From: Paenibacillus oryzisoli
Lineage (GTDB): Bacteria > Bacillota > Bacilli > Paenibacillales > NBRC-103111
NCBI RefSeq assembly: GCF_001653565.1
Contig: NZ_LYPB01000038.1
Coordinates: 1 to 51,052, forward strand
Direction: 5' to 3'
DNA: 51,052 bases
In this document: positions 33,062 to 42,021 of the stretch, in pieces
How the letters are laid out: the number at the start of each line of letters is the position of its first letter
Position numbering within the stretch: position 1 is the first letter of the stretch
Translations under genes and position numbers: made by a program
The notes under the pieces: model-generated
Told to the model about the DNA's origin: nothing
Database searches by the model: none
The model's input: only the letters and a program-made list of their open reading frames with translations

Positions 33062-35173
33062 ATGCCCGATTGGTCGTATCATACGTTGTTTAAACCGCTG
33101 CTTTTTCGCCTTAGCGGGCGTAGGGCAAGAGATCTTACGCTTTATGCGATAGGCGGGCTAAGTCGCATTCCTGGGGGTACCTTTGTGATCCGCACCATGG
33201 GTCACATGGAAATGTCGCCGCTGCTCGCAAGCGAGCTGGCAGGCGTGCCGATTGCCTGCCCTGTCGGGCTCAGCGGCGGGCTTGACCCACACGGCACCGC
33301 GCACAAGGCCCTCGCCCAGTTCGGGCTCGGGTTCATCGAGCTCGGACCTGTAACGGTCCGAGCCGTGCAAAGCCATGCATCGATTACTCGCATGGCAGAA
33401 GAAGAAGCCATCGTGTACCCCGATGGCTACGAGAACGACGGCGCGGACGCGATCGCCGCGCGCCTGCTCAAGGGCACGGGGCATCGACTGCCGCACTTCG
33501 TGCGGCTGCGACCGATGCCGGGGAGCTCGCCGCGCGAAGCGCTTAGTGAGCAGAGGGAGCTGCTCACTAAGCTGGCGCCGTACGCGGCGGGGTTCACCCT
33601 CGATGGCCTCGCCGAAGGCTGGCCATTGGACAAGGCTTTGGCGTACCTCACGGAGGTACGCCAGCTGGCGGAGGCGGCTGCCCCGGGCAAGCCGGTGCTG
33701 TTGGTATTGCCGCCGCAGCTCCCGGAGGGTGAGCTGCACGCAGTCATGGACACCGCGCGGAGCTTCAGCGGTGTCGTCCTCGGCGACGCGCAGCGGGAGC
33801 CGGGCACTCGCCGCGAGCGCGTCGGCGGCGGGGCTGCGTTGCTCAGCGCGCAGCTGAGCAGGGTTCGGCTGCTGCGCGAGTCGCTAGGCGAGCGCTGCGC
33901 GATTGTGGCGGCCGGCGGCGTGCATCAGCCGCAGGATGCGCTCGCGCTGCTAGCCGCAGGCGCGACTAGCGTGATTCTGCACAGCGGGCTTGTCTACGCG
34001 GGGCCAGGGCTGCCGAAACGGATCAACGAAGCGATCCTGTATGATCGTATTTCGACTCCTGCGATCTCCGATAACGAAGTGCCCTTGCCAGATGCAGAAT
34101 CAAATTCTGAAGAAGCTTTCCCTTTTTCCGTATCTACCGCAACTACCGCATCTGTCGCATCCGTTGCAACTACAGCACCTACCGTATCTATTCCGTCATC
34201 GCTATCCTCCACGGGAGCTTTATCCGCACGGCCGACCCCTCCATTCTGGGCGAACTGGGGTTGGATGAGCCTGCTGGGATTAAGTATGATCATCGGTGGT
34301 GTGCTCGCCTGGTTTATCGCAGCAACGACAGTACTGTTGCCTTATGATGAGGATTTTCTGGGGAGATCACGCACTGAAATTAGCCGTTTCAACAGCCATC
34401 TGCTTCATTTCATGTCGCATGATCGCATTACTTTGGCGGGGACGATGATCTCGATTGGCATCTTCTATTATCAGCTCGCTCATCACGGCTTACGTTATGG
34501 GCTGCATTGGGCCCGGACAGCGGTGATATCCTCTTGTGTCGTCGGCTTTTCCAGCTTCTTTCTCTATCTTGGCTACGGTTATTTCGATCCGTTCCATGCC
34601 GCAGCCGCGATTGTTCTACTCCCTATGTTCCTGCTCACACTGCGTGGTTTGATTGATCATCCGTCACGTAAGCCGCCAGGACTCCACAATGATCGAGTGT
34701 GGCTCAGAGCGCAGTGGGGGCAGTGCTGCTTCGTCATACTTGGGTTTGGTCTGGGAATTGGGGGACTGACGATATCCTTTGTCGGTATTACGGAGGTGTT
34801 CGTTCCAAGTGATCTGACCTACCTAAACCTTACTTCTTCGCAGTTGTCTGCTTGGAGTGATGCGATAATCCCGCTGATTGCTCATGATCGCGCGGGGTTT
34901 GGCGGCGCGCTGTTCTCACTGGCCGTGGCGATAACCGCTTCGGCGCTCTGGGGAGTGAATCAAGGTGAAGGCTGGTTATGGTGGACATTCCTCTGGGGTG
35001 GGCTGCCAGGCTTCATTGCAGGTCTTTACGTGCATGCACATATTGGCTACACGGATTTTGTGCATTTGCTCCCAGTTTACATAGCAGTGCTTCTCTACAT
35101 AGCGGGATTATATTTAACGTATCCATATCTAGTAGGTTTGTCCTCTCTCAAAAAAATGCCGACAGTTCAATAG
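33062..35173 (+). CDS. DHODH-like domain fused to a duplicated membrane domain
   Basis: Protein of 703 residues. Residues 1-330 resemble class 2 dihydroorotate dehydrogenase: PVGLSGGLDPHG, FIELGPVT, and the FMN-phosphate part AAGGVHQPQDA...GATSVILHSGLVYAGPG. The catalytic Ser loop (SSPNTPG in enzymes) and the NRMGFNN stretch are not conserved, so dehydrogenase activity is doubtful. A Ser/Thr/Pro linker (about 335-395) leads to a membrane domain with about eight helices in two related halves, each with HDR..(L/F).G and a later GY.D..H. ATG 33062 follows GGAGG by 6 nt. The first third is much richer in GC. It shares its upstream region with hmp. Confidence 0.85.
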   Translation: MPDWSYHTLFKPLLFRLSGRRARDLTLYAIGGLSRIPGGTFVIRTMGHMEMSPLLASELAGVPIACPVGLSGGLDPHGTAHKALAQFGLGFIELGPVTVRAVQSHASITRMAEEEAIVYPDGYENDGADAIAARLLKGTGHRLPHFVRLRPMPGSSPREALSEQRELLTKLAPYAAGFTLDGLAEGWPLDKALAYLTEVRQLAEAAAPGKPVLLVLPPQLPEGELHAVMDTARSFSGVVLGDAQREPGTRRERVGGGAALLSAQLSRVRLLRESLGERCAIVAAGGVHQPQDALALLAAGATSVILHSGLVYAGPGLPKRINEAILYDRISTPAISDNEVPLPDAESNSEEAFPFSVSTATTASVASVATTAPTVSIPSSLSSTGALSARPTPPFWANWGWMSLLGLSMIIGGVLAWFIAATTVLLPYDEDFLGRSRTEISRFNSHLLHFMSHDRITLAGTMISIGIFYYQLAHHGLRYGLHWARTAVISSCVVGFSSFFLYLGYGYFDPFHAAAAIVLLPMFLLTLRGLIDHPSRKPPGLHNDRVWLRAQWGQCCFVILGFGLGIGGLTISFVGITEVFVPSDLTYLNLTSSQLSAWSDAIIPLIAHDRAGFGGALFSLAVAITASALWGVNQGEGWLWWTFLWGGLPGFIAGLYVHAHIGYTDFVHLLPVYIAVLLYIAGLYLTYPYLVGLSSLKKMPTVQ

Positions 35174-35192
35174 AACCGTCGGCAACCAAAGC

Positions 35193-35223
35193 AAAGATGC
35201 CACCCGGTTAGGATGGCATCTTT
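35193..35223 (+). terminator. Terminator of the DHODH-like fusion gene
   Basis: aaagatgcca pairs with tggcatcttt, T-rich tail. A second hairpin (gccgacagtt/aaccgtcggc) overlaps the stop codon. Confidence 0.8.
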
Positions 35224-35317
35224 AGCATCTTTTGCTGTAGCTACTCAGAGCTACGTGAGCAACAGTGGTAGGAGGCCATGTATACTACTTGCAGCACTAG
35301 ATCACCAGATGCTTGCA

Positions 35318-35503
35318 ATAGTTCGGTTTTGCCCACTTAAAATGTAAGTTCCGCATCAAAAAGGGTAAATAGTCCGACTTTACCGAACTATTTGCCCTTT
35401 TTTCGTATGCAGGTGTGGAATGGGGCCATTTAGTTGGGCTAATCCTGACTAAATTAGTATAGAAGAGGTAAATCGTCAATTTAGTTCGGTTTTTTCGGAC
35501 TAA
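35318..35503. repeat. 186-bp four-unit element of different sequence (TTAGTTCGG family)
   Basis: 23-bp units start at 35318, 35369, 35430 and 35481 (steps 51, 61, 51; total 186). Each is a rough dyad of the form TTAGTTCGG-N5-CGGACTAA: ATAGTTCGG..., ATAGTCCGA...CCGAACTAT, TTAGTTGGG...CCTGACTAA, TTAGTTCGG...CGGACTAA. Unit 2 is extended by flanking arms (aaaagggta/tttgccctttt) into a terminator-like hairpin. Nothing else is seen in 35224-35575. Confidence 0.75.
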
Positions 35504-35575
35504 TTCATGCTATTGACCGATCACTTGACCTATTCTCTCAGAAGTCCTCCCCGTGGGTACAGGGTGACCACCCCA

Positions 35576-36211
35576 TCAGAAGCTCTTCGCCAAATCTTTC
35601 GCACGCGCAATCGCATCCTCTTTAATTTGCTGCGCTTTATCAGGGAATTGGTTATGCCCCTCTACGAATAGTCCCTGCATGTCGGTAATACCGAAGAAGC
35701 CCATAATAATACTGATATACCGATGACCAGACTCCATGTTGGCCGCAGGACCTTCCGAATACACGCCGCCGCGCGCTTGGATATGCAGGGCCTTTTTGCC
35801 AGGAAGTAAGCCAACAGGACCTTCTGCCGTGTACTTGAACGTTTTGCCAGCGACGCAAAGAGCATCCAGATAAGCTTTCATTACAGGAGGGAACGAGAAA
35901 TTCCACATCGGCGTGACGAATACATACTTGTCTGCGGCAATGAACTGCTCGGTAAGTTCACTGATGCGTCCTACCTTGGCGCTTTCTTCGCTAGTTAAGG
36001 AGGAGAATTCTTGTCCACTGCGCAGCTTGCCCCAACCGCTGAACACGTCAGCATCAATATGCGGCACTTGGATATTATACAAATCAATGGGGATCACTTC
36101 GTCATTGGGGTTGGCTTCTCGATAGGCATCGATGAAAGCTTTACCTACAGCCATACTGTAAGACGTTTGATGATCATGTGGGTGCGCAGTAATATGCAGA
36201 ACAGTTGCCAA
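35576..36211 (-). CDS. azoR: FMN-dependent NADH-azoreductase
   Basis: Flavodoxin-fold quinone/azo reductase of 211 residues: [19 protein letters not shown] (FMN phosphate loop), [20 protein letters not shown] and the later ARGGVYSEG are typical of AzoR. The start is TTG at 36211 with AAAGGATGG upstream; no ATG is suitably placed. The role is two-electron reduction of quinones and azo dyes, usually as thiol or quinone stress defence. No regulator gene is adjacent. Confidence 0.92.
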   Translation of the reverse strand: MATVLHITAHPHDHQTSYSMAVGKAFIDAYREANPNDEVIPIDLYNIQVPHIDADVFSGWGKLRSGQEFSSLTSEESAKVGRISELTEQFIAADKYVFVTPMWNFSFPPVMKAYLDALCVAGKTFKYTAEGPVGLLPGKKALHIQARGGVYSEGPAANMESGHRYISIIMGFFGITDMQGLFVEGHNQFPDKAQQIKEDAIARAKDLAKSF

Positions 36212-36421
36212 AGTGATCCATCCTTTCGGGTATGCAGTCTATGAAATCCTCTTCTAATATGAATTAAAAGCACTTAAAATATGCTGGCAGGTAATGGAGA
36301 AGTTGCGGACAACCTATTTACATTGAGCCTTGGCGGCTTTTGAGTTATGATGGGAGACGATGTTTATTTGAATTTTCTTATGGGAAGATTACTAAATTGA
36401 GATAAAGTGAGATGACGAACG

Positions 36422-37459
36422 ATGACAAAACCTAAAGATGCAAACTATAGCATGCCAGCAGAGTGGACAGAACACGAGCGGACTTTTATTTCTTGGCCAG
36501 TTCAAGATTCAATGGTGTACCCGGAGGATCACGCGGTTGTTTCTCAAGGTTATGCGGATTTGGCGAAGGCGATTGCTGAATTTGAGCCCGTTACCGTCAT
36601 TGTGAATCCTTCCGACGCAGCTGGGGTAAAAGCAATGTTCACAGAATCCAATGTGGATTTCCTTGAGATCCAGCATAATGACGCATGGTTCCGCGACAAT
36701 GGTCCAACTTTCGTGTTGAACGAGAAGCAAGAAATTGCAGCAGTCAACTGGAAGTTCAATGCATGGGGCGGCAAGTACGCGCCTTGGGATCTCGATGATA
36801 ACGTAGCCCCGCAAATTGCGGAGTACCATGGTGTGAAACGTTTTGACGCTCCGCTCGTCATGGAGGGCGGTTCCATCCACGTGGATGGAGAAGGTACGCT
36901 TTTGACTACAGAAGAATGTCTTCTTAACACGAACCGCAACCCGGAACTTAGCCGTGAGGAGATTGAAGGATATGTTCGCGATTTCGTGAACGTGGAGAAG
37001 ATCATCTGGCTGAACAAAGGGCTAGACGGCGACGAGACGGACGGTCACGTGGACAATATTGCTTGCTTTGCGGCTCCAGGCAAAATCATTCTGCAAGTCT
37101 GCAACGATACTTCGGATGCCAACTATGCAATTACGCAGGAGAATTTGGAAATTCTCCGCAGCGCGAGAGATGCGAAAGGTCGTTCATTTGAGATTATTCA
37201 AATCGAACAACCACCGCTTACCTTCTTTGAAGAGCAGCGCTTGACGCTGAGCTACTTGAACTTCTATTTCGTGAACGGCGGCATCATATTGCCGGTGTTC
37301 GGCGGTACGGCTGAAGAGACGGATCGCAAGGCGATCGAAGTGCTTGGGGCTGCGTTCCCAGAGCGTAGAATTCGTACAATTAACGGCATGTCCATCATTA
37401 AAGAAGGCGGCAATGTTCACTGCACGACACAGCAAATGCCAGCCAGTAAGAAAGGGTGA
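36422..37459 (+). CDS. aguA: Agmatine deiminase
   Basis: Enzyme of 345 residues converting agmatine to N-carbamoylputrescine and ammonia. Family segments: PAEWTEHERTFISWP, NDAWFRDNGPTFV, WKFNAWGGKY, EGGSIHVDG, DGHVDNIACF, and the catalytic Cys in EGGNVHCTTQQMP. First gene of aguA-aguB-lysE; the gap to aguB is 6 nt. No strong SD precedes the ATG. No arginine decarboxylase is in the window, so agmatine comes from elsewhere in the genome or from outside. Confidence 0.97.
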   Translation: MTKPKDANYSMPAEWTEHERTFISWPVQDSMVYPEDHAVVSQGYADLAKAIAEFEPVTVIVNPSDAAGVKAMFTESNVDFLEIQHNDAWFRDNGPTFVLNEKQEIAAVNWKFNAWGGKYAPWDLDDNVAPQIAEYHGVKRFDAPLVMEGGSIHVDGEGTLLTTEECLLNTNRNPELSREEIEGYVRDFVNVEKIIWLNKGLDGDETDGHVDNIACFAAPGKIILQVCNDTSDANYAITQENLEILRSARDAKGRSFEIIQIEQPPLTFFEEQRLTLSYLNFYFVNGGIILPVFGGTAEETDRKAIEVLGAAFPERRIRTINGMSIIKEGGNVHCTTQQMPASKKG

Positions 37460-37465
37460 TTCCAC

Positions 37466-38341
37466 GTGAGAAAAGTGACTGTAGCAGCCACACAAATGAG
37501 CTGTTCCGATAACATAGAAGAAAACATCGCCAAGGCGGAGAAATTAGTGCGTGAAGCCGCGGCGAAGGGTGCGCAAGTGATTCTGATTCAAGAGCTGTTC
37601 GAGACGCCGTACTTCTGCCAAAAAGAGAAATCCGACTACTACCGCTACGCAACGGAGCTAGAGATGAACAAAGCGATCAATCATTTCCGTGAGATCGCGA
37701 AGGAACTAGCCGTCGTGCTGCCAATCTCCTTCTACGAGAAAAAGAACTATGCGCGCTACAACTCGCTCGCTGTCATCGATGCCGATGGCTCGGTGCTCGG
37801 CACGTACCGCAAAAGCCATATCCCCGACGGTCCGGGGTATGAGGAGAAGTTCTATTTTAACCCAGGCGATACGGGGTTCAAGGTATGGAAAACACGCTAC
37901 GCCAAAATCGGCGTCGGCGTATGTTGGGACCAGTGGTACCCGGAAGCTGCTCGCGTGATGGCACTGATGGGGGCAGAACTGTTGTTCTACCCAACAGCTA
38001 TCGGCTCAGAGCCGCAAGATGGCTCCATTGATTCGAAGGATCACTGGCAAATGTGCATGCGCGGTCACGCGGCATGCAACTTGATGCCGGTTATCGCATC
38101 GAATCGGATCGGGAAGGAAGAAGATGAGGATTCCAGCATCAACTTCTATGGTTCGTCATTCATTGCCGGCCCGCAGGGCAATCTGATTGAAGAAGCCGGA
38201 CGCGACGAGGAAACGGTTCTCGTTGCCGAGTTTGATCTTGATCAGCTGGAAATTCAGCGGATTGAATGGGGCATTTTCCGCGACCGTCGTCCGGATCTCT
38301 ACAAGAAAATCGCTACTTACGATGGTGAGCAGGTGTTCTAA
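37466..38341 (+). CDS. aguB: N-carbamoylputrescine amidase
   Basis: Nitrilase-superfamily amidohydrolase of 291 residues producing putrescine, CO2 and ammonia. The catalytic triad can be read as Glu in ILIQELFETPYF, Lys in GTYRKSHIPDGPGY and Cys in GVGVCWDQWYPEAAR. GTG start at 37466 with AAAGGGTG upstream. It follows aguA directly, completing the two-step agmatine-to-putrescine route. Confidence 0.97.
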   Translation: MRKVTVAATQMSCSDNIEENIAKAEKLVREAAAKGAQVILIQELFETPYFCQKEKSDYYRYATELEMNKAINHFREIAKELAVVLPISFYEKKNYARYNSLAVIDADGSVLGTYRKSHIPDGPGYEEKFYFNPGDTGFKVWKTRYAKIGVGVCWDQWYPEAARVMALMGAELLFYPTAIGSEPQDGSIDSKDHWQMCMRGHAACNLMPVIASNRIGKEEDEDSSINFYGSSFIAGPQGNLIEEAGRDEETVLVAEFDLDQLEIQRIEWGIFRDRRPDLYKKIATYDGEQVF

Positions 38342-38343
38342 AC

Positions 38344-38970
38344 GTGTGGCTGATTCCCTTGCTTAAAGGCCTATTGTTAGGATTCTCCATTGCAGCACCA
38401 GTTGGGCCTATCGGAATCTTATGCATGCGCAGGACGCTGACGCTTGGCCGATGGCATGGATTTCTCTCTGGGCTGGGTGCAGCTACGGCGGATGCCATCT
38501 ACGGTTTCATCGCGGGCTTTGGCTTGACATTGGTTACCAGTTTCCTGTTGGATCAAAAGGTCATGCTGCAGTTGGTCGGCGGCCTGTTTCTCGTGTACTT
38601 AGGCGTGCAGACCTTCCGCTCGAAGCCAGCTGCTGAAGCTGCCAAAGCAACAGGGGGCACGCTGTTCAAATCGTATCTTTCGACGCTGCTGCTCACCATT
38701 ACGAATCCGATGACGATTATGTCATTCGTCGGTGCGTTCGCGGGGCTTGGGCTTGGAGATAGCGCAGATGCAGGCTTCGCACCTGCGATCACCTTGGTGA
38801 TCGGCGTGTTCACAGGTTCGGCGCTATGGTGGTTGTTGCTCAGTTTGTTCGTTGGCTTATTGCGGGAACGTCTGAAAGGAACGGCATTTCTATGGATTAA
38901 TCGCATCTCGGGTGCGATGTTATCGGCATTTGGTTTGTTTGCAGTGGTGGGGCTACTCCTTCGGGGGTAG
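38344..38970 (+). CDS. LysE/RhtB-family exporter
   Basis: Membrane protein of 208 residues with six helices. The start GFSIAAPVGPIGILCMRRTLTLG matches LysE/RhtB-type amino-acid exporters, and TLLLTITNPMTIMSF is the second conserved segment. GTG start 2 nt after the aguB stop implies tight coupling. Its place in the agmatine operon suggests export of a related basic amino acid or amine, such as arginine or putrescine; that substrate is inferred only. Confidence 0.88.
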   Translation: MWLIPLLKGLLLGFSIAAPVGPIGILCMRRTLTLGRWHGFLSGLGAATADAIYGFIAGFGLTLVTSFLLDQKVMLQLVGGLFLVYLGVQTFRSKPAAEAAKATGGTLFKSYLSTLLLTITNPMTIMSFVGAFAGLGLGDSADAGFAPAITLVIGVFTGSALWWLLLSLFVGLLRERLKGTAFLWINRISGAMLSAFGLFAVVGLLLRG

Positions 38971-38972
38971 CC
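38951..38972 (+). terminator. Terminator overlapping the lysE stop codon
   Basis: ggctactcc, loop ttcg, gggggtagcc, then T-rich sequence. It ends the agu operon. Confidence 0.7.
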
Positions 38973-39177
38973 TTATTTGTATGTTATGGAATATGACATA
39001 ACTAACTTATTTTTTCATTAACATTTGTCGATATACATAGAAGAGCCCGTGAAATTTGTCGAATGAATACCTCTAAGATGATTGCATAGATGAGAAATGG
39101 ACTTTCTTGAATTCATGGCAATAAGACGAAGCACGTCACGTGTGGCTAGATTTCAGAACGAGAAAGAAGGTTTTTTC

Positions 39178-40887
39178 ATGATTAGAAACTGGTCATTAAG
39201 AACGAAGCTACTATCTGGCATGCTCTTGGTTATTTTATTATTTACGATTGCCGCCTTGAACAATTATTGGAAACTTACAGACGTTCAAACTGCATTGGAT
39301 CAGGAAAATGAGCGAAATGTGGAGGTAAAGGCAGCTTACGAACTCAAGAATTATGTAGGAATCTTGTATAGTAATCAAGCCGATGTCATTATTAATCAAA
39401 GTGATGAAGCTGCTACAGCATACAAGGAAAACGAAGCGAAATTCAGAGAATATCTGGAGTTCATTGCTCTCAAATCGAATAGCCCGAAGGAGAAAGAGTT
39501 GGCTGCAAGTCTGCGAAACGCCAGCGAAGGTTTCATCAAATCATTCGATACCGTCATGGACATTAATAAGAAAAGCAGTAAACTAACGGCCACGCAGCTC
39601 CGCGATGAAAATAAGAAGGCAGATGATCAGACGGACGAGTTCAAAGAGGTCATCTATACTGTGGCTGATCAATATATTAATAGCTTCAATCAAGAATCTA
39701 TAGAATCGACAAACTATCTAGACGAGGAAATTATTTCGGTTAAACGTACACTCATTATTTCCTGTATCGTTGATATATTACTTGGCATTGGTATTGCATT
39801 ATTGCTTAGCCGATTCATCATCGGACCGATCAATGTGCTAATGAATGCGGCTCAAAGCATTGCAGGGGGAGATTTAACGCGCACGATTACGAGTCGGAGT
39901 AAGGATGAAGTAGGCAAATTGACGGATAGCTTTGGTCAAATGATACTGAATTTGCAAGAGCTCATTAGAGAAGTGAATGCAAGCTCACAGGATGTAGCGG
40001 TTTCCTCGAAACAACTTTCAGCAAGTGCAGAAGAAACCTCGGCAGCCTCGAATGAGATCGCGACTTCTATCCAAGCCGTAGCACGTGGGGCCGAAGCGCA
40101 AGGATTGACTTCAACTGAAAGCGCTCGAGCGATGGAGGAAATGTCAATAGGGATACAACGGATCGCAGAAACGTCATCTTCCGTGTCCGAGGTTTCTATG
40201 GATGCTTCTGAGAAAGCAAGAAATGGCAACGTATCCCTGCAACAAGTTATTCTCCAGATGGAATCCATACGGGCTACAGTCGATCGGACAGCCTCCATGG
40301 TGCAGAAGCTCGACCAGCAATCTATTGAAATTGGCAGTATTGTTAGTGCCATTTCCAGTATCGCCACGCAGACGAATCTGCTCGCACTGAATGCCGCGAT
40401 TGAAGCGGCACGTGCTGGCGAACATGGTCGCGGCTTTGCAGTCGTAGCCGGAGAAGTTCGGAAACTAGCGGAACAATCAGGGGCCTCAGCTAATCAGATT
40501 ATCGGGTTGATAGAGCAAATCCAGGAGGGCACGCAGGAAGCTGTCGAGGCGATGAATGAGGGAACCAGAGAAGTGCATACGGGGATTGTCGTTGTTCATG
40601 AGGCAGGAGAGGCCTTTCAATTAATCCTGGGGGCAATTGATCTAGTGGCGGATCAAATCCGTGACGTTTCTGCCGTTGCTGAAGAGATGTCGGCAGGATC
40701 CGAACAGGTGACAGCTTCGGTAATTGAATCGTCCAACATCGCACAGCAATCGGCCTTCGCTGCTCAGAATGTAGCAGGGAGCGCTGAGCAGCAGTTGGCA
40801 GCGCTGCAAGAAGTCGCTGCATTTGCGAACGACTTGAACAGCATGTCACTGCGTCTGCAGCAAGCCGTGGGTAAGTTCAAGCTATAA
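39178..40887 (+). CDS. Methyl-accepting chemotaxis protein
   Basis: Chemoreceptor of 569 residues. TM1 is at about 12-30; a helical 4HB-type ligand domain (about 31-195) faces outside; TM2 is at about 196-216; HAMP follows ([24 protein letters not shown]). The signalling hairpin tip contains [24 protein letters not shown] (given here in part: [20 protein letters not shown]) followed by [18 protein letters not shown]. The ATG at 39178 with AAGAAGG was chosen; an upstream in-frame ATG at 39097 lacks an RBS. Ligand unknown. No che gene is nearby. Confidence 0.95.
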   Translation: MIRNWSLRTKLLSGMLLVILLFTIAALNNYWKLTDVQTALDQENERNVEVKAAYELKNYVGILYSNQADVIINQSDEAATAYKENEAKFREYLEFIALKSNSPKEKELAASLRNASEGFIKSFDTVMDINKKSSKLTATQLRDENKKADDQTDEFKEVIYTVADQYINSFNQESIESTNYLDEEIISVKRTLIISCIVDILLGIGIALLLSRFIIGPINVLMNAAQSIAGGDLTRTITSRSKDEVGKLTDSFGQMILNLQELIREVNASSQDVAVSSKQLSASAEETSAASNEIATSIQAVARGAEAQGLTSTESARAMEEMSIGIQRIAETSSSVSEVSMDASEKARNGNVSLQQVILQMESIRATVDRTASMVQKLDQQSIEIGSIVSAISSIATQTNLLALNAAIEAARAGEHGRGFAVVAGEVRKLAEQSGASANQIIGLIEQIQEGTQEAVEAMNEGTREVHTGIVVVHEAGEAFQLILGAIDLVADQIRDVSAVAEEMSAGSEQVTASVIESSNIAQQSAFAAQNVAGSAEQQLAALQEVAAFANDLNSMSLRLQQAVGKFKL

Positions 40888-40980
40888 TCGTAGGCGGTGC
40901 TCCCAACGTCGCGCGAATCCCGGACGAGCGTTGTGTCGCCGACGTATACTCATGTCTTAACAAAGGGGGCTGCTTGTTTT

Positions 40981-41856
40981 ATGCGAAGCGAACAAGAAAT
41001 GATGGCCATCATCCTAGATACAGCTCAGGAAGATGATCGAATTCGAGCTGTGATGATGAATGGATCGCGGGCAAATCCGAATGTGCCTCGGGATGAATTT
41101 CAGGATTATGACATCGTCTATTTCGTACAGGAAACCGCTTCTTTCCGATCGGAGCCCTGTTGGATTGATCGGTTTGGCGAGCGGCTTATCATGCAGTTGC
41201 CGGATGATAATGAGTTCTATCCTATGGCGGAGCCTACGGATCGACTCGTGTATCTCATGCAATTTCAAGATGGGAATCGAATTGACCTTACATTAATCCC
41301 TTTGGCGCAGCGGCAGCAGTTGATGAAGCCTGACAGTTTGAGCGTGTTGCTGATGGATAAGGATGGAACGATCGGTCCCCTTCCTGACTCTAACGATAGC
41401 GATTATCATATTCGCAGGCCAACGGAGAAGCAATTTCAGGGAGCATGCAATGAATTTTGGTGGATTTGCTTGAATATGGCGAAGGGGCTTTGGCGCGAAG
41501 AGTTGACCTATGTCATGTTTATGTACGAGCAGATCAACCGCAATGTCCTGATTCAGATGCTCGAATGGAAAATTGGCATGCGGACTGATTTTACGATGAG
41601 TGCTGGCAAGTGTGGCAAGTACATGGCCGACTACCTGAGTGCTGAGGAATGGCAAGCGTTCACGATGACGTATCCGAATGCCGCCGATTATGATCATATT
41701 TGGCAGGCACTCTTTAAGATGGGGGACATGTTTAGTAGAACCGCGCAAGAGGTTGCTGCTTATCTGGATTTCGCATACGTTCATGCGGAAGAACGGAATG
41801 TTCGTGCCTATTTGCACCAGGTGAGGAATCGGCCGAAGAAGCATGAGGCAAGATGA
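40981..41856 (+). CDS. Aminoglycoside 6-adenylyltransferase-like protein
   Basis: Nucleotidyltransferase of 291 residues of the ANT(6)/AadK group. MMNGSRANPN and DEFQDYDIVYFV supply the G-S and D-x-D catalytic motif; FQDGNRIDLTLIP holds a third acidic residue. C-terminal segments (EFWWICLNMAKGLWREEL, LEWKIGMRTDF) match chromosomal AadK of Bacillus, which adenylylates streptomycin. Start ATG with AAAGGGGG; the frame open from 40897 has no RBS. Whether it confers resistance here is not known. The 22-bp repeat unit at 41854 overlaps its stop codon. Confidence 0.92.
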   Translation: MRSEQEMMAIILDTAQEDDRIRAVMMNGSRANPNVPRDEFQDYDIVYFVQETASFRSEPCWIDRFGERLIMQLPDDNEFYPMAEPTDRLVYLMQFQDGNRIDLTLIPLAQRQQLMKPDSLSVLLMDKDGTIGPLPDSNDSDYHIRRPTEKQFQGACNEFWWICLNMAKGLWREELTYVMFMYEQINRNVLIQMLEWKIGMRTDFTMSAGKCGKYMADYLSAEEWQAFTMTYPNAADYDHIWQALFKMGDMFSRTAQEVAAYLDFAYVHAEERNVRAYLHQVRNRPKKHEAR

Positions 41857-41926
41857 GATGTAGAAAATCCAGCTAAACTCCCCAATGGGGAGTTTTTTTC
41901 GGAAATAGATGGAGGAAATCCAGTTA
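41854..41926. repeat. Half copy (two units) of the 51-bp-spaced element
   Basis: Units at 41854-41875 (...TAGAAAATCCAGCTA) and 41905-41926 (ATAGATGGAGG + AAATCCAGTTA), 51 bp apart, corresponding to units 3-4 of the full element. The 29-bp spacer is filled by a terminator hairpin. The places where units 1-2 would fall lie inside the adenylyltransferase gene and do not match. Confidence 0.7.
41875..41898 (+). terminator. Terminator of the adenylyltransferase gene
   Basis: aaactcccc, loop aat, ggggagttt followed by a T-run. It lies between the two 22-bp repeat units. Confidence 0.85.
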
Positions 41927-42021
41927 ATCATCAATGCTATATTTTATTTTATGAGCGAAAAGGAAATTTCTAGGAGTTTGCCGAAATGAATAGCAAATAA
42001 GCTAGAGGAGGCCAACCTTAC

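Noticed and set aside
39027..39034. SigmaD-type -10 (GTCGATAT) upstream of the chemoreceptor gene
   Set aside because: No TAAA-type -35 at 14-16 bp spacing; one octamer in AT-rich DNA is not enough.
40897..40980. N-terminal extension of the adenylyltransferase
   Set aside because: No RBS before it and no family similarity; ATG 40981 has AAAGGGGG and the normal N-terminus.
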